Below the pieces are notes generated by a model that saw only the letters and a list, made by a program, of their open reading frames with translations, did not search any database and had not been told where the DNA came from. Below, one piece after another: positions 34,690 through 45,026 of a DNA stretch of 64,000 nt (positions are counted from its first letter, which is position 1; every line of letters starts with the position of its first letter). The stretch lies in assembly GCA_016711435.1 (NCBI GenBank), contig JADJSY010000025.1:44518-108517 (forward strand), given 5' to 3'. This DNA is from Lewinellaceae bacterium. Its GTDB lineage: Bacteria > Bacteroidota > Bacteroidia > Chitinophagales > Saprospiraceae. The translations under genes were made by a program, and so were the position numbers.

Positions 34690-35364
34690 ATGTTGCGTTT
34701 TTCGAGTCTGTTTTTATTTTTTGTAATCGCCGGCATCACAGCCTGTAAAAATGACCCTCCCGTACAAATTGCCAGTGGCGATGCTTCCAGTACGGATGCG
34801 ATGGAGGATAAACCGGCTGGGGAGCAAGGCGACTTCACTTATGTAGTAACCGGAGGCGCCGTTTTGTGGTCTGCAAAAAAAACGATGGGAACTACGCATG
34901 AGGGGGCCATAGACATCGCCTCCGGAGAGTTATCAGTCCATGATGGCAGCCTTGTAAGCGGCAAAATCATCCTGAATATGCACTCACTCAGCGTCACCAG
35001 TATCAAAGACGGCGGAGAAAAACGCGACCTGGAATCACACCTGAAAGATGTCGATTTTTTTGAAGTGGATCAGTTTCCGACTGCCGAATTCCGCTTTGAT
35101 GAAGTATTACCGAACGGTAAAACACCGGATTTCAACCAGCTTGTACCAGGGGCATTAACAATAAAAAGAAAAACCTATCCTGTGAATATTGCGGTTGATG
35201 TCAACATCTCGAATGGGGAGCTTACGGCGCGGTCGCCAGCTTTCCCCATCAATCGAACGAACTGGGGCATTACGTTCAGGTCGGGAATGCTCGGTACTGT
35301 AAAAGATAAATTAATTGAAGATACGGTACTGCTTACCTTCAAATTAACAGCAAAACGACAATAA
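34690..35364 (+). CDS. YceI-family lipoprotein
   Basis: 224 residues from ATG 34690, with lipobox signal (LFLFFVIAGITAC) and a linker rich in Ser/Asp. The YceI fold shows SAKKTMGTTHEGAIDIASGE, the LVSGKIILNMHSLSV strand and DLESHLKDVDFFEVDQFPTA, followed by ITFRSG and LIEDTVLLTFKL. YceI proteins are lipocalin-like beta barrels that bind polyisoprenoids or other lipids. The frame extends upstream to 34561, inside the MITE-like element, and that part is unlikely to be translated. Confidence 0.9.
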   Translation: MLRFSSLFLFFVIAGITACKNDPPVQIASGDASSTDAMEDKPAGEQGDFTYVVTGGAVLWSAKKTMGTTHEGAIDIASGELSVHDGSLVSGKIILNMHSLSVTSIKDGGEKRDLESHLKDVDFFEVDQFPTAEFRFDEVLPNGKTPDFNQLVPGALTIKRKTYPVNIAVDVNISNGELTARSPAFPINRTNWGITFRSGMLGTVKDKLIEDTVLLTFKLTAKRQ

Positions 35365-35465
35365 GCCTGCCTGCAATTTACCCGGAAAAGGGTAATTTAG
35401 CCGACAGAGACATAATTTATTATAAATATTAACACCTAAACCCCTGTACAACGACTAAGAATTGC

Positions 35466-35473
35466 TATTTTTG
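35466..35473 (+). promoter_or_regulatory. Candidate -7 box upstream of the SprB-repeat adhesin gene
   Basis: TATTTTTG fits TAnnTTTG, about 160 bases before the adhesin start. No TTG is found at the -33 position. The long leader that would follow holds pyrimidine-rich tracts and no clear hairpin. Confidence 0.3.
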
Positions 35474-35633
35474 TCACGCATAAGCCAGACATCTCGCCAG
35501 TTTTCTCTTTTTTTACTCCCACTTACACACACATACATGATTGGTTACCTTTCCATGGTAACCCCGTCTTTTATTTTTTTTAGTCCCCCCTTCACCGTTT
35601 TCGTTTTTCATTTTTAATTAAAAAATCCTTCCC

Positions 35634-38600
35634 ATGGGACAAAATTCAACACTTTCCAGATTTCGAATCAACGGTGTGCTGCCTTTGGCCGCATTGTTGA
35701 TTTTCTTTTCTTTTTTTAGCAGTGTAATACAAGCGCAAGTTACCGTAACTGTAAGCAGCACGAATATTACCTGCTTTGGCTTAAACAACGGTACGGCTAC
35801 TGCCGTTGCCGGCGGCGGCTGGGCTCCTTACACTTATCTGTGGAGCACAGGAGCAACCACCGCCACCATTACGGGCCTGGCTCCCGGCACTTATTCCGTA
35901 ACAGCTACTGATATAGATCTCGGATATGCTGTCGGTACCGTCGTGATTACCCAACCCCCTCAACTGGGTGTGCAGGTGTACGGAGAAAGCCAGATTTGCG
36001 GCATTGTGCCCGATGGTAAAGTAACGGCAGTCCCATTTGGCGGGACCCCACCGTATACCTACCTGTGGAGCACAGGCGCGACTACTGCACAGATAACCGG
36101 ACTCCCGCAAGGCACCTATACGGTAACTGTTACGGATGTCAAGGGCTGCACAGCGGTCGGCAGCGGCACGGTTTATTTCTGGGATGAGGGTATCTGGCTG
36201 ATGGAGACGCATACAAATGTGACCTGCTTCGGCCTTAATAATGGTACGGCTCACATCAGCGCTATGTCAGGCACCCCGCCCTATACCTATCTGTGGAGTA
36301 CCGGAAGTACCTTACAGGATGTTACGGGTCTTGCTCCGGGTAACTACACCGTAACGGTGAGGGATGCCAACGGTTGCACCAATTTCATGAATATTCCTAT
36401 TACTCAACCACCTGCATTAGGCTGTACTTCTACAACTGTCAATGCAGCCTGTGGTTTGGCAGGCAGCGCTACTGTGGTTCCGAGCGGCGGCACTCCACCT
36501 TACACGATTCTCTGGAATACCGGTTCCACCAATTTTACCATTTCCGGTATGCCTGGCACCTATACTGCCACATTGAAGGATGCGAACAATTGTACAAAAG
36601 CCGTCAGCGTTACGATCGGTGGTACCAATACAAGCCTGACTGTCAGTGCAACGGTCGTCAGCAATGCGGGCTGTACCATTGGCGGCAGCGCCACTGCGAC
36701 TGCCAGTGCCGGTTCGGGCAACTATGCTTTTAGCTGGGACAATGGCAACACGACTGCTACTGCTACCAATTTGAGCGCAGGCAACCACTCTTTCACCGTA
36801 ACGGATATTACAACAGGCTGTACCGGGGTTGGAACAGTAAATATTCCAACCGCGCCTCCGCTTACCGTTAGCACCACAGTCGTAACGAACGCAACTTGTT
36901 TGGTCGGCGGCAGCGCTACGGCAACAGGCGCCGGTGGAACGCCACCTTACACATACAAATGGGACAATAACCAGACAACTGCCACTGCCACCAATCTCGG
37001 TGCAGGGCCGCATTCTGTTATGGTAACAGATTCAAAAGGTTGTGTTGCCACTGCCATTGTTATTATCGGACAAACGCAAGGACCTACTGTAACGGTAGTA
37101 GTGAACTCCAATGCTTCCTGCATAGGCGGCGGCAGCGCTACTGCCAGTGCAACCGGCGGAGCGGGCGGTTATGTTTTTCTGTGGGATAATGGGCAAACTA
37201 CTGCTACTGCTACCAACCTGAGTGTTGGTGCACACAAAGTTACCGTTACGGATGCAGCCGGTTGTTCAGCTGTAGGAATGGCTACCATCACACAACCGGG
37301 AGCACCTTCCGTGATTGTTTCACCAGGATCTCCAGCCAACTGTGTTGCCGGCGGCGGTTCTGCAACGGCAGGCGCTTCGGGTGGTACTGGACCGTATACA
37401 TTTCTCTGGAGCAACGGTTCTACGAGCGCTACAGTCTCCAACTTGAGCGCCGGCACCTACACGGTAACCGTCAGAGACGCGCTCGGTTGTACTGCAACCG
37501 GACAGGTTAGCGTGGCTGCTTCCATTCCGCCGAATGTGGTGATCGTGGCTTCTTCCAATGCCAAATGCGACCAGCCCGGCAGCGCTACTGCCAGCGCATC
37601 AGGCGGCTCCGGCGCTTACTCTTATAAATGGGACAATGGCGAATTGACCGCTACCGCCCTCAATCTCGCTGCCGGTCCCCACACCGTAACGGTTATAGAC
37701 GCAGCCGGATGTACTGCTACCGCATCTGTCAATATCGGTTCTACGGATAATGGAATTACGATTGGCGATTTTGTATGGTATGACGGCACACAGGATGGTT
37801 TCCAGAACAATCCCGAACTGGGTTCAGGTGTGGTAAACGTAACGGTTATGCTCATCAAACCAGGCGTCGATGCCGCTTTTGGTACTGCTGATGATGTGAC
37901 GGTGGGCACAACTACTACAAATGCTGCCGGTAAGTACGAATTTACCTGCGTGACACCCGGTACCTACATCCTGATGTTCAGCGGCATTCCTGCCGGCTAT
38001 GTCTTTTCTCCAAAAGACAATGCTATGAATGACTGCAAAGACAGCGACGTTAATCAAAATGGCAAAACGGCGCCTTTCACAATTATTGCCGGTCAGCCCG
38101 ATGATCTGTGTTTCGATGCAGGTATACACCTTCCTTGTGTGAATGTAACCAATGCCGGTTTCATCTGCTGCGACCAAATTATTTGCGAAGGAGAGACACC
38201 TGATGCGATATTAGGTCAGGTTGCGCCTTCCGGCGGAACCGGCGCGGTTGAATACCTGTGGGTTCAACTCATGCAAATAGGCGGTTTGCCTGTTTGGCAG
38301 GGTATCCCCGGCGCTACCGGCGCCAATTATCAGCCTGGTCCTTTGTTTGAAACGACGCGTTACATGCGTTGTGCCCGCCGTGTAAATTGTGGCAATTATT
38401 TAGAGACCAATATTATTACCATTCAGGTACTGCCTTCCGGTGGCGCATGCCCTGGCTTTACATCAAACCTGAATGCATACGTGCAAGCGAACAATACGGT
38501 AAAAATAGACTGGACTACTGCTCCTGAAGGTGATGCCTACATTTACTCCGTACAACGTTCGGCTAACAGAACTACCTGGGATGTGGTAACAACCGTCATG

Positions 38601-39002
38601 GGACATCAAGATGCCACGGCGCCCAACCAGTATAGCGCAGTCGACCAGACTCCTTTAGCCGGCGTGAGTTACTACCGTATCAAACGTTCCAATAGCAATG
38701 ACATCCATGTGTTCTCTGAAAGTACGGAAGTCACTCTTGACCTTTCCGCCGTTACAGCAGTATCGGTATACCCGAACCCTGTGGCGGACATTCTGACGAT
38801 CAGAAATGCCATAGAATACGACACAGATGTTGTTGTAACGGTTTCGACCACCAAAGGAGATGTACTGCACACGCTGACGATCCCGCAAGGTACCCTGATG
38901 CAGGAAGAATTGCCGATGCGCAATCTGCCGTCAGGCATCTATATGATCCGTATCCAACTGGGTAACGGAGAGATTAAAACCGTAAAAATTGCGAAGTTTT
39001 AA
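35634..39002 (+). CDS. SprB-repeat adhesin with SdrD-B-like domain and T9SS tail
   Basis: 1122 residues. Signal (LPLAALLIFFSFFSSVIQAQ), then about nine SprB-type repeats of 70-80 residues. Each has TCFGLNNGTA or a variant, a GGTPPYTYLWSTGATT strand pair, an xLxAGTYTVTVTDxxGC strand and a TITQP linker. An SdrD-B-like domain follows near 700-825 (IGDFVWYDGTQDGFQNNPEL ... CFDAGIHLPC), then a Cys-rich segment and a T9SS type A tail (VYPNPVADILTIRNAIEYDT ... LPSGIYMIRIQLGNGE). SprB repeats mark gliding or surface adhesins. A strong terminator follows. Confidence 0.93.
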   Translation: MGQNSTLSRFRINGVLPLAALLIFFSFFSSVIQAQVTVTVSSTNITCFGLNNGTATAVAGGGWAPYTYLWSTGATTATITGLAPGTYSVTATDIDLGYAVGTVVITQPPQLGVQVYGESQICGIVPDGKVTAVPFGGTPPYTYLWSTGATTAQITGLPQGTYTVTVTDVKGCTAVGSGTVYFWDEGIWLMETHTNVTCFGLNNGTAHISAMSGTPPYTYLWSTGSTLQDVTGLAPGNYTVTVRDANGCTNFMNIPITQPPALGCTSTTVNAACGLAGSATVVPSGGTPPYTILWNTGSTNFTISGMPGTYTATLKDANNCTKAVSVTIGGTNTSLTVSATVVSNAGCTIGGSATATASAGSGNYAFSWDNGNTTATATNLSAGNHSFTVTDITTGCTGVGTVNIPTAPPLTVSTTVVTNATCLVGGSATATGAGGTPPYTYKWDNNQTTATATNLGAGPHSVMVTDSKGCVATAIVIIGQTQGPTVTVVVNSNASCIGGGSATASATGGAGGYVFLWDNGQTTATATNLSVGAHKVTVTDAAGCSAVGMATITQPGAPSVIVSPGSPANCVAGGGSATAGASGGTGPYTFLWSNGSTSATVSNLSAGTYTVTVRDALGCTATGQVSVAASIPPNVVIVASSNAKCDQPGSATASASGGSGAYSYKWDNGELTATALNLAAGPHTVTVIDAAGCTATASVNIGSTDNGITIGDFVWYDGTQDGFQNNPELGSGVVNVTVMLIKPGVDAAFGTADDVTVGTTTTNAAGKYEFTCVTPGTYILMFSGIPAGYVFSPKDNAMNDCKDSDVNQNGKTAPFTIIAGQPDDLCFDAGIHLPCVNVTNAGFICCDQIICEGETPDAILGQVAPSGGTGAVEYLWVQLMQIGGLPVWQGIPGATGANYQPGPLFETTRYMRCARRVNCGNYLETNIITIQVLPSGGACPGFTSNLNAYVQANNTVKIDWTTAPEGDAYIYSVQRSANRTTWDVVTTVMGHQDATAPNQYSAVDQTPLAGVSYYRIKRSNSNDIHVFSESTEVTLDLSAVTAVSVYPNPVADILTIRNAIEYDTDVVVTVSTTKGDVLHTLTIPQGTLMQEELPMRNLPSGIYMIRIQLGNGEIKTVKIAKF

Positions 39003-39042
39003 TTAGACGGATTCTTTCAGGATCATTTTATAACATGAGTCA

Positions 39043-39080
39043 TCCCGAATTTTTCTTCAATGAAAAATTCGGGATTTTTT
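39043..39080 (+). terminator. Rho-independent terminator of the adhesin gene
   Basis: TCCCGAATTTTTC (39043-39055) pairs perfectly with GAAAAATTCGGGA (39062-39074) around a six-base loop and is followed by six T. It lies 40 bases after the adhesin stop. Confidence 0.9.
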
Positions 39081-39098
39081 GTTTTAGAATAAGCGCTT

Positions 39099-39118
39099 GG
39101 GGGGGGGGGGGGGGGGGG
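39099..39118 (+). repeat. Homopolymer run of 20 G
   Basis: Twenty consecutive G between the adhesin terminator and the parvulin gene, preceded by AAGCGCTT and followed by TTTTAG. It is the longest homopolymer I noticed in the window. It may be a slippage-prone tract or a basecalling/assembly artefact. Confidence 0.9.
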
Positions 39119-39481
39119 TTTTAGACTTGCGGGGTACCGGCTCAGGAATAAGTGGTAACCAATGTCTTCCATTTATTTATAAGCCAAGTGTTACCGCCGT
39201 GCGCGGGTCTTACGACCCCGCACATGTCGAATCGGGATGTCTCATGTTTTTTTCACTGCTGATTTCATCAATTTCCTGTTAATAAAGAGAAAACATTTCC
39301 CTTGATCGGGCGTTTTCATCACCCTTTTCTAATTTTGCGCACCATTTTTTGTATTTTTTATAGTAAGAAACTGTTTTTAAACCAGAAATGGTACTCACTA
39401 GGCTCTTTTCCGCATCAGATTGCGCTCCTTCAACGAGCAAATCAGAAATGGAATCGGGCTGCAATCATACCTCCAATTATT
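39119..39481 (+). other. Intergenic region upstream of the parvulin gene
   Basis: About 360 bases, AT-rich at the right, with no convincing gene. A small GTGCGCGGGTCTTACGACCC GCAC pairing lies near 39196-39223. A -7-like box TAATTTTG sits at 39330-39337 without a matching TTG at -33, about 145 bases before the ATG. Confidence 0.5.
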
Positions 39482-41453
39482 ATGTTCAAACATCTGCTGG
39501 CCTCGGCTTGCCTTATTATGTGGTTTGCAGCCACCCTGACTGCCCAATCCGAAGACCCCATACTTTTTACCGTCAACGGCAAGCCTGTTACCGTATCTGA
39601 ATTCAGGTACATCTATACGAAGACAAATCAGGACAAAGCCGATTTCTCGGAAGCTTCTCTGCGGGACTATCTGGATCTGTATACAAAGTTCAAACTTAAG
39701 GTTCAAAAAGCCCGGGATATGCGTTTGGACACTGTTTCATCCCTGAACAGCGAACTGGATGGCTATCGCCGCCAATTGGCCAACTCGTATTTAGTGGACA
39801 AGGAAGTGAATGAAAAACTCATTCAGGAGACCTATGAGCGTATGCTGCAGGATGTCAATGTCAGTCATATTTTCATTGCCTGCGATCGCAATGCCAAAGC
39901 CGCCGACTCGCTTCAAGCCTATAACCGGGCACTGAAACTCCTGGCCCTGATTAATAGCGGTACTCCCTTTGAAACCGTTGCAGCGGATAGCTCGGAAGAT
40001 AAATCGGCGAAAGAAAACAAAGGCAACCTCGGGTTTATAACGGCTATGTTACCCGACGGCTACTACGCCATGGAAAAAGCCATCTACGCCGCATCAAAAG
40101 GCGCCGTTCTCGGCCCAATCCGTTCTAATACCGGTTATCAACTGGTGCGGGTAAATGATTTTCGCCCCGCGCGCGGCGAAGTAGAGGTTGCCCAGATTCT
40201 CATTCGCAGGGATAAATCGCCTGAAAAAAACACCCTTCAGCGTATGCGTATCGATAGCGCATATACCCTTTTAAAAGGCGGCGCTAAATGGGATGATGTT
40301 TGCGCCCGCTATTCCGAAGACAAAACGACGGCGCCCAAAGGCGGTTATCTCGGTTTTTTGGAATCAACCGCTATCAGCGTTCATTTGAAGACGCCGCATT
40401 TGCCCTGGAAAAGACGGTGATTTTTCCGCCCCGGTAGAAACCAGCCTCGGCTGGCATATGGTCAAACGGGTGAGCCGCCGCCCGATTGGTACTTTTGAAG
40501 GTACCAAACGCGCCCTTTCGGAACGGATCAAACGCGACAGCCGCAGTGAAATTTCCAAACAAAGCATGATTGCACGGATCAAAAAGAAGGCCGGTATCAG
40601 GAATATCCGGATGTATTGGCTAAATGGTCGGCCCGTCAGTTGGATACCGTTTTTATGACCTTCAAATGGAAAGCGGATCCTGCCAAACCACAGGATGTTC
40701 TCCTGCGGTATAATGACAACACCACGTTTACCCTTGCTGATTTTGAAGAATACTGCGTAAAAGCAGGGCGCGACCGGATGCGCGGGGCCGGAATGCCCAT
40801 GCAGGAAACCATTCAGCGCCTGTTTAAAAACTGGTCGGATGAAGTGGCCATGCAATTTGAAGAAAGCCAGTTAGACAAAAAATACCCGGATTTTCATTCC
40901 CTCATGCGCGAGTATGAGGAAGGCATTTTGCTTTTTGAAGCCCTGAAACTGAACGTTTGGGACAAAGCGAACAATGATTCGATCGGCCTGGAACAGTACT
41001 ACAAAACGAACCTGAGCCAAAAATATAAATGGGACGAACGCGCCAGGGTCAGCCTTTATACGCTGAAAACGGATGATCCGAAAACAGGTGAAAAAGTACG
41101 TCTGCTCGCTTTCCAAAAAGCCTGCGGCGGATGTGCTGAAAAAAATCAATAAGAAGACGGAAGTGGTTACCGTCATGGAAAAACTGTACGAAAAAGGTAA
41201 AAACAAAGACCTCGGCGCTTTCTGGTCGGCCGGTTCGGTTACCAGCATCAAAACGGATCCCGCTACCAAAACGGCTTTTTTCCTGAAAATTGAGGAAATC
41301 GTACTCCCCACGCCCAAAGCGCTCTCAGAAGCGCGTGGTTATGCGGTGGCCGACTACCAGGATTACCTCGAAAAACAGTGGATCGATGATTTGCGCAAAA
41401 CGTACACCGTGCAGGTGAATGAAAAGGCGCTGATGAGCATGGTTAAGAAATAA
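39482..41453 (+). pseudogene. Two-domain parvulin (PPIC) peptidyl-prolyl isomerase, four frameshifts
   Basis: Signal (HLLASACLIMWFAATLTAQ), then SurA/PpiD-like layout: N-terminal helices, first parvulin domain (VNVSHIFIACDRN ... KGNLGFITAMLPDG ... GYQLVRVNDFRPA) and second (EVEVAQILIRRDKSP ... APKGGYLGF, continued in another frame with GWHMVKRV). A helical C-terminal part follows. The coding signal moves through four frames: a missing T at 40354-40359, a missing A at 40409-40412, a missing base at about 40581-40596 and an extra T at 41110-41112. Corrected, it is about 657 residues. It would be a periplasmic folding factor for outer-membrane proteins. It is either decaying or mis-sequenced. 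Confidence 0.85.
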
Positions 41454-41456
41454 GTT

Positions 41457-41580
41457 AGTTATTGGTTACTCGTGTTTGGTGTTTGGTATTTCGTGTTTGG
41501 GGCGCATTGCTTTAGGCAACAGTGTGTAGTTTAGGCGAAGCACCTCCAAACACGAAATACCTAAAAAAACCAAACGACCC
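41457..41580. repeat. Intergenic inverted repeat, GTGTTTGG phrase family C, copy 1
   Basis: It starts four bases after the parvulin stop. The left arm is GTGTTTGGTGTTTGGTATTT, the right arm CCAAACACGAAATACC. The centre reads GGCAACAGTGTGTAGTTTAG GCGAAGC, shared with copy 2 at 47322-47430. It lies between convergent genes. Confidence 0.78.
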
Positions 41581-41596
41581 ATATTCGCATGAATAA

Positions 41597-42046
41597 CTAA
41601 AAAAGGAACTTCTTCCCGTTCCACCATTCCGTTTCAATAATCGCTTCGTTTTTCCGGTAAAAATTCAAGGCCGGATCATTCCAGTCCAGCACCTGCCATT
41701 TCACTAAGCGACAGCCCCGGCGGCGACCTTCTTCCAGGAAAGCATCGAACAACATCTGGCCTGCCCCGAATCGGCGACACTCTTCTGTCACCACAAAATC
41801 ATCGAGGTAAAGCATTTTGCCTTTCCAGGAAGAATACGCCATGTAGAACAGCGTCATGCCCACAACTTTGCCATCCATTTCGGCAACATGGCTTTCAAAC
41901 AGGCCATTCCTAAAATCTTCGCGGTACTCTTCTACGGTGGCCGCAACGGCTTCCGGGGCTTTTTCATACACCGCCAGTTCGAACATGAGGCCATGAATGG
42001 CCGGCAAATCCGCTTCTGTTGCGGGTCGGATTGTAATGGTGGACAT
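41597..42046 (-). CDS. GNAT-family N-acetyltransferase
   Basis: 149 residues. GNAT fold: TIRPATEADLPAIHGLMFEL at the start, VAEMDGKVVGMTLFYMAYSS, LYLDDFVVTEECRRFGAGQM (motif A, acetyl-CoA pyrophosphate loop as RRFGAG) and LVKWQVLDWNDPALNFYRKN. The pattern is closest to the diamine or thialysine acetyltransferase branch (SAT-like), but the substrate cannot be assigned. It is convergent with the parvulin gene. Confidence 0.9.
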   Translation of the reverse strand: MSTITIRPATEADLPAIHGLMFELAVYEKAPEAVAATVEEYREDFRNGLFESHVAEMDGKVVGMTLFYMAYSSWKGKMLYLDDFVVTEECRRFGAGQMLFDAFLEEGRRRGCRLVKWQVLDWNDPALNFYRKNEAIIETEWWNGKKFLF

Positions 42047-42059
42047 CGAGCTTGTTATT

Positions 42060-42100
42060 TGTTATCGGTTATCAGTTATCAGTTATCGATTTTCAGGCCG
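42060..42100. repeat. GTTATCAGTTATC tandem phrase
   Basis: About 40 bases of GTTATTTGTTATCGGTTATC-type repeats just upstream of the GNAT gene, followed by ACCATCAAACC phrases near 42140. It is like the arms of families A and D but no matching opposite arm was found. It may be a broken copy. Confidence 0.5.
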
Positions 42101-42188
42101 GAAACTGGAAAAGTACTATGTCAGGATTTCCACCCATCAAACCTTTCAAACCATCAAACCTTCTCAACGCTATTAACGAATAACCAGA

Positions 42189-44858
42189 TTAAGGTTCGTC
42201 GAACATATTGTAATACAGTTTCAGCGTTTCATCCTTTTCTTTTTCCTTGATTTCGCTGAGGAGCGTTCTGAGCGCCGTTACCTTATCCATTTCTCCTTTT
42301 TCCTTGTAAAAATTGCGAATATCGGCGATTGCTTTGGTGGCCCCAAAACGGCGCCACTGACTGGTATTAGCGTCTAATGCGATATTTTTGAAACGATCGA
42401 TACCATTGCCGATAAGCACAGGATCGCCAATGCCGACCAGGAATTTCCGGTAGTTTTCAAAAAATGAAAAGGCGCCCATATAGTCCACCTTGTCAATTTT
42501 TTGTTCAAAAAACGGCAGATTGGCCCGATCCGGATTTTCACCGTACAGTTCTGTTAAAACCGGGATAATAGATTCACTTTCATCGTTTTGTAGCGCTTTG
42601 GATGCGGCTACCGCTGCCAGTGGATCGAGTTTGGTAAGCCCCGAAAGCGCTGCGCCCACGACACTGTACGCCTGGTCGGGAGCCAGTCCTTTTTGGAACA
42701 GGGGAATGTACTGTTTATCGCCGGTTTCTGCGAGGATTTGCAGCGCGGTGGCTTTGGTTCCGGGGTCGGTATCCTTATCAGCAATGCCGGCAACTACCGA
42801 TAAAACCGTTGCTTTGGACGGATCTACATTTTGAAGCGCTTTTTGGCGAATACCGTAAAATCTATCCTTCAGCGCCGCTTCAAAAACCTGGTCTTTGAGG
42901 GCTGTTTTTTCATCTTCCAATGCTTCGAGCGCTTCCCAGCGTGCCAGGAAATGCGGCACGTTGCGGTACATAAATGCCCACTCTTCGGGTGTGTGGTTAT
43001 CTCGTTTGATGGCAAGCAGCGCCCTGTCGGCATCTGTGTCGATGAGAGCCGGGCGGCTGGGCGCATCGAAACTGAAGGTTTGGCTGCGTTTGGTCAGGCG
43101 AATGCCTTCGCTGGTAACTTTACCCGAAGCATCGTAAATATCTACGGTCAGCGGAAGGTCGAAAATGCGGACAACACCTTCTCCTTCCTGGGTTTGTGTG
43201 ATGGTGACGGTTGCTTTTTTTGCGCTTTCATCCCAGCCGTAGTTGATATCGAGGTTGGGGTGGCCGGCGCTGAAAAACCACTGGTTAAAAAACCAGTTGA
43301 GGTCCTGACCGGTCACGTCTTCAAACGTAAGACGCAACTCGTGGGCTTCCACATCGGTAAATTCATGTTTTTTCAGGTAGCGTTGCAATCCTGTGAAAAA
43401 AGCATCGTCGCCAATCTGATTGCGCAGCATGTGCAGGATGGCGCCGCCCTTGTTATAGGAATGCGCATCGAACATATCTTCCCGGTTGTCATACCCAAAA
43501 TGGATGAGCGGGTGCCCCCCGCCGGCTGCTGAAAATACATAACCCTGTCGTTCCTGCATTTCGTGGAAGTCCGCCTCGTCCTTGCCGTGTTTGTGTTCGA
43601 GCCACAGGTATTCTGAATAGTTGGCAAATCCTTCATTGAGGGTCAGGTTCGACCAGCTTTCGGTAGTGACCAAATCGCCAAACCAGTGGTGAAACATTTC
43701 GTGCGCCACTACTTTTTCATTGGTCATGTGGTCGTCGAGCAGTTCGCGTTTGTTTTTTTGCATAAACTCCCCAAAAATCACAGACGTGGTATTTTCCATG
43801 GCGCCGCTCACATAATCGCGCACAACTACCTGCGCAAATTTGGACCAGGGGTATTTGTAACCGAGTTTATCGGAAAAGAAATCCAGCATTTCGGTGGTAT
43901 ACGGATAAATATCGCGGGCATACGGCTCGTATTTTGGCTCCACATAATAATCCACATCGATACCGCGCCACTTGTCTTTAACAACCGCGTATTCACCGAT
44001 GGCCATCATAAACAGATAAGGCGCATGGGGTTTGTCCATTTTCCAGTAGTCGGTACGGGTGCCGTCGGCGTTCTTTTTGGAAGAAAGCATAACCCCGTTG
44101 GAGAGTGTTTTAAATTTCTGCTCGACCGTGATGTACATTTCCTGGGTGCAGCGCTCATTGGGTTTGTCTACGGTCGGGAACCAGAAAGAATTGCTTTCCG
44201 TCTCACCCTGCGTCCAGATTTGCATGGGTTTTTCTTTATCTGCGCCGTCGGCATTGATAAAATAAAGGCCTTTGTCCTGGGTGATCGCAGCGCTTCCGCC
44301 GATGCTTTCGCGCTCGTCCGGTTTGGCGGTATACTGAATGGCAACCTTGAATTCATTTTCCCGGGTGTATGTTTTGCCCAAATGGATCGTCAGTCGCTCA
44401 TTGTTGTAGTCGTATTTCAACTGCTCCGGCTTTCCGTCAAACGTCACTGATTTGATGTCGAAGTTTTTGGCATCTAATGTTACCTTGTCGGTCGGATAGA
44501 ACCAGGGGCGCATGGTGAGGGTGGCTGTACCATTGGCGCGTTTTTTCGGCCAATCGAACGATATTTCAATTTTGGTATGCAGCAGGTCGTGTTCAAATGT
44601 ATTGGAGGGGTTGTAAGGCGGCAGGGTATCTGGTTCCTGCTGCTTTTCGGGCATTACTTCCGCCTCATTCATCATGGCGTATTCGACGGGTTCTTCGGCC
44701 TCTTCTTCTTCGCCCATCAGGGGTTTGCCCATCGTATCCCAGACCACAGGTTCCTGGGCCGGCGTGGGTGTAGAAGCCATTTGAGAGCCTGACTTGGGCG
44801 TGCAAGCCATGTAGAGCGTAAATACGGCGAGCAGCGCCGGTAAAAACAATTTTCGCAT
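42189..44858 (-). CDS. M1-family aminopeptidase, lipoprotein
   Basis: 889 residues from ATG 44858 (lipobox signal LPALLAVFTLYMAC). After an acidic linker (GEEEEAEEPVEYAMMNEAEV) comes the M1 fold: the GAMEN exopeptidase motif (VSGAMENTTSVIFGEF), zinc motif HEMFHHWFGDL, then ESWSNLTLNEGFANYSEYLW with the third zinc ligand Glu. The C-terminal 280 residues form helical repeats (HEAT-like). M1 enzymes remove N-terminal residues from peptides; the lipid anchor places it in the envelope. Its start region faces the divergent MscS gene. Confidence 0.95.
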   Translation of the reverse strand: MRKLFLPALLAVFTLYMACTPKSGSQMASTPTPAQEPVVWDTMGKPLMGEEEEAEEPVEYAMMNEAEVMPEKQQEPDTLPPYNPSNTFEHDLLHTKIEISFDWPKKRANGTATLTMRPWFYPTDKVTLDAKNFDIKSVTFDGKPEQLKYDYNNERLTIHLGKTYTRENEFKVAIQYTAKPDERESIGGSAAITQDKGLYFINADGADKEKPMQIWTQGETESNSFWFPTVDKPNERCTQEMYITVEQKFKTLSNGVMLSSKKNADGTRTDYWKMDKPHAPYLFMMAIGEYAVVKDKWRGIDVDYYVEPKYEPYARDIYPYTTEMLDFFSDKLGYKYPWSKFAQVVVRDYVSGAMENTTSVIFGEFMQKNKRELLDDHMTNEKVVAHEMFHHWFGDLVTTESWSNLTLNEGFANYSEYLWLEHKHGKDEADFHEMQERQGYVFSAAGGGHPLIHFGYDNREDMFDAHSYNKGGAILHMLRNQIGDDAFFTGLQRYLKKHEFTDVEAHELRLTFEDVTGQDLNWFFNQWFFSAGHPNLDINYGWDESAKKATVTITQTQEGEGVVRIFDLPLTVDIYDASGKVTSEGIRLTKRSQTFSFDAPSRPALIDTDADRALLAIKRDNHTPEEWAFMYRNVPHFLARWEALEALEDEKTALKDQVFEAALKDRFYGIRQKALQNVDPSKATVLSVVAGIADKDTDPGTKATALQILAETGDKQYIPLFQKGLAPDQAYSVVGAALSGLTKLDPLAAVAASKALQNDESESIIPVLTELYGENPDRANLPFFEQKIDKVDYMGAFSFFENYRKFLVGIGDPVLIGNGIDRFKNIALDANTSQWRRFGATKAIADIRNFYKEKGEMDKVTALRTLLSEIKEKEKDETLKLYYNMFDEP

Positions 44859-45026
44859 TAAGATTTGATTTATGGAAATACGGATAGGTTGGTAAAAAGG
44901 TTGAACATGGGGTAGATGCAAATAGAGACGCAAAATTCACATTTCAAATCCATCTTTTTAACAAACTTTGCGACGTTTTCGGCTAATAGCCTATTTTTTA
45001 TTCTCATCAACTGTACCACAACGCTC

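Noticed and set aside
40354..41112. Programmed frameshifting in the parvulin gene
   Set aside because: Four shifts of different direction, with no slippery heptamer plus stimulator arrangement, do not look programmed.
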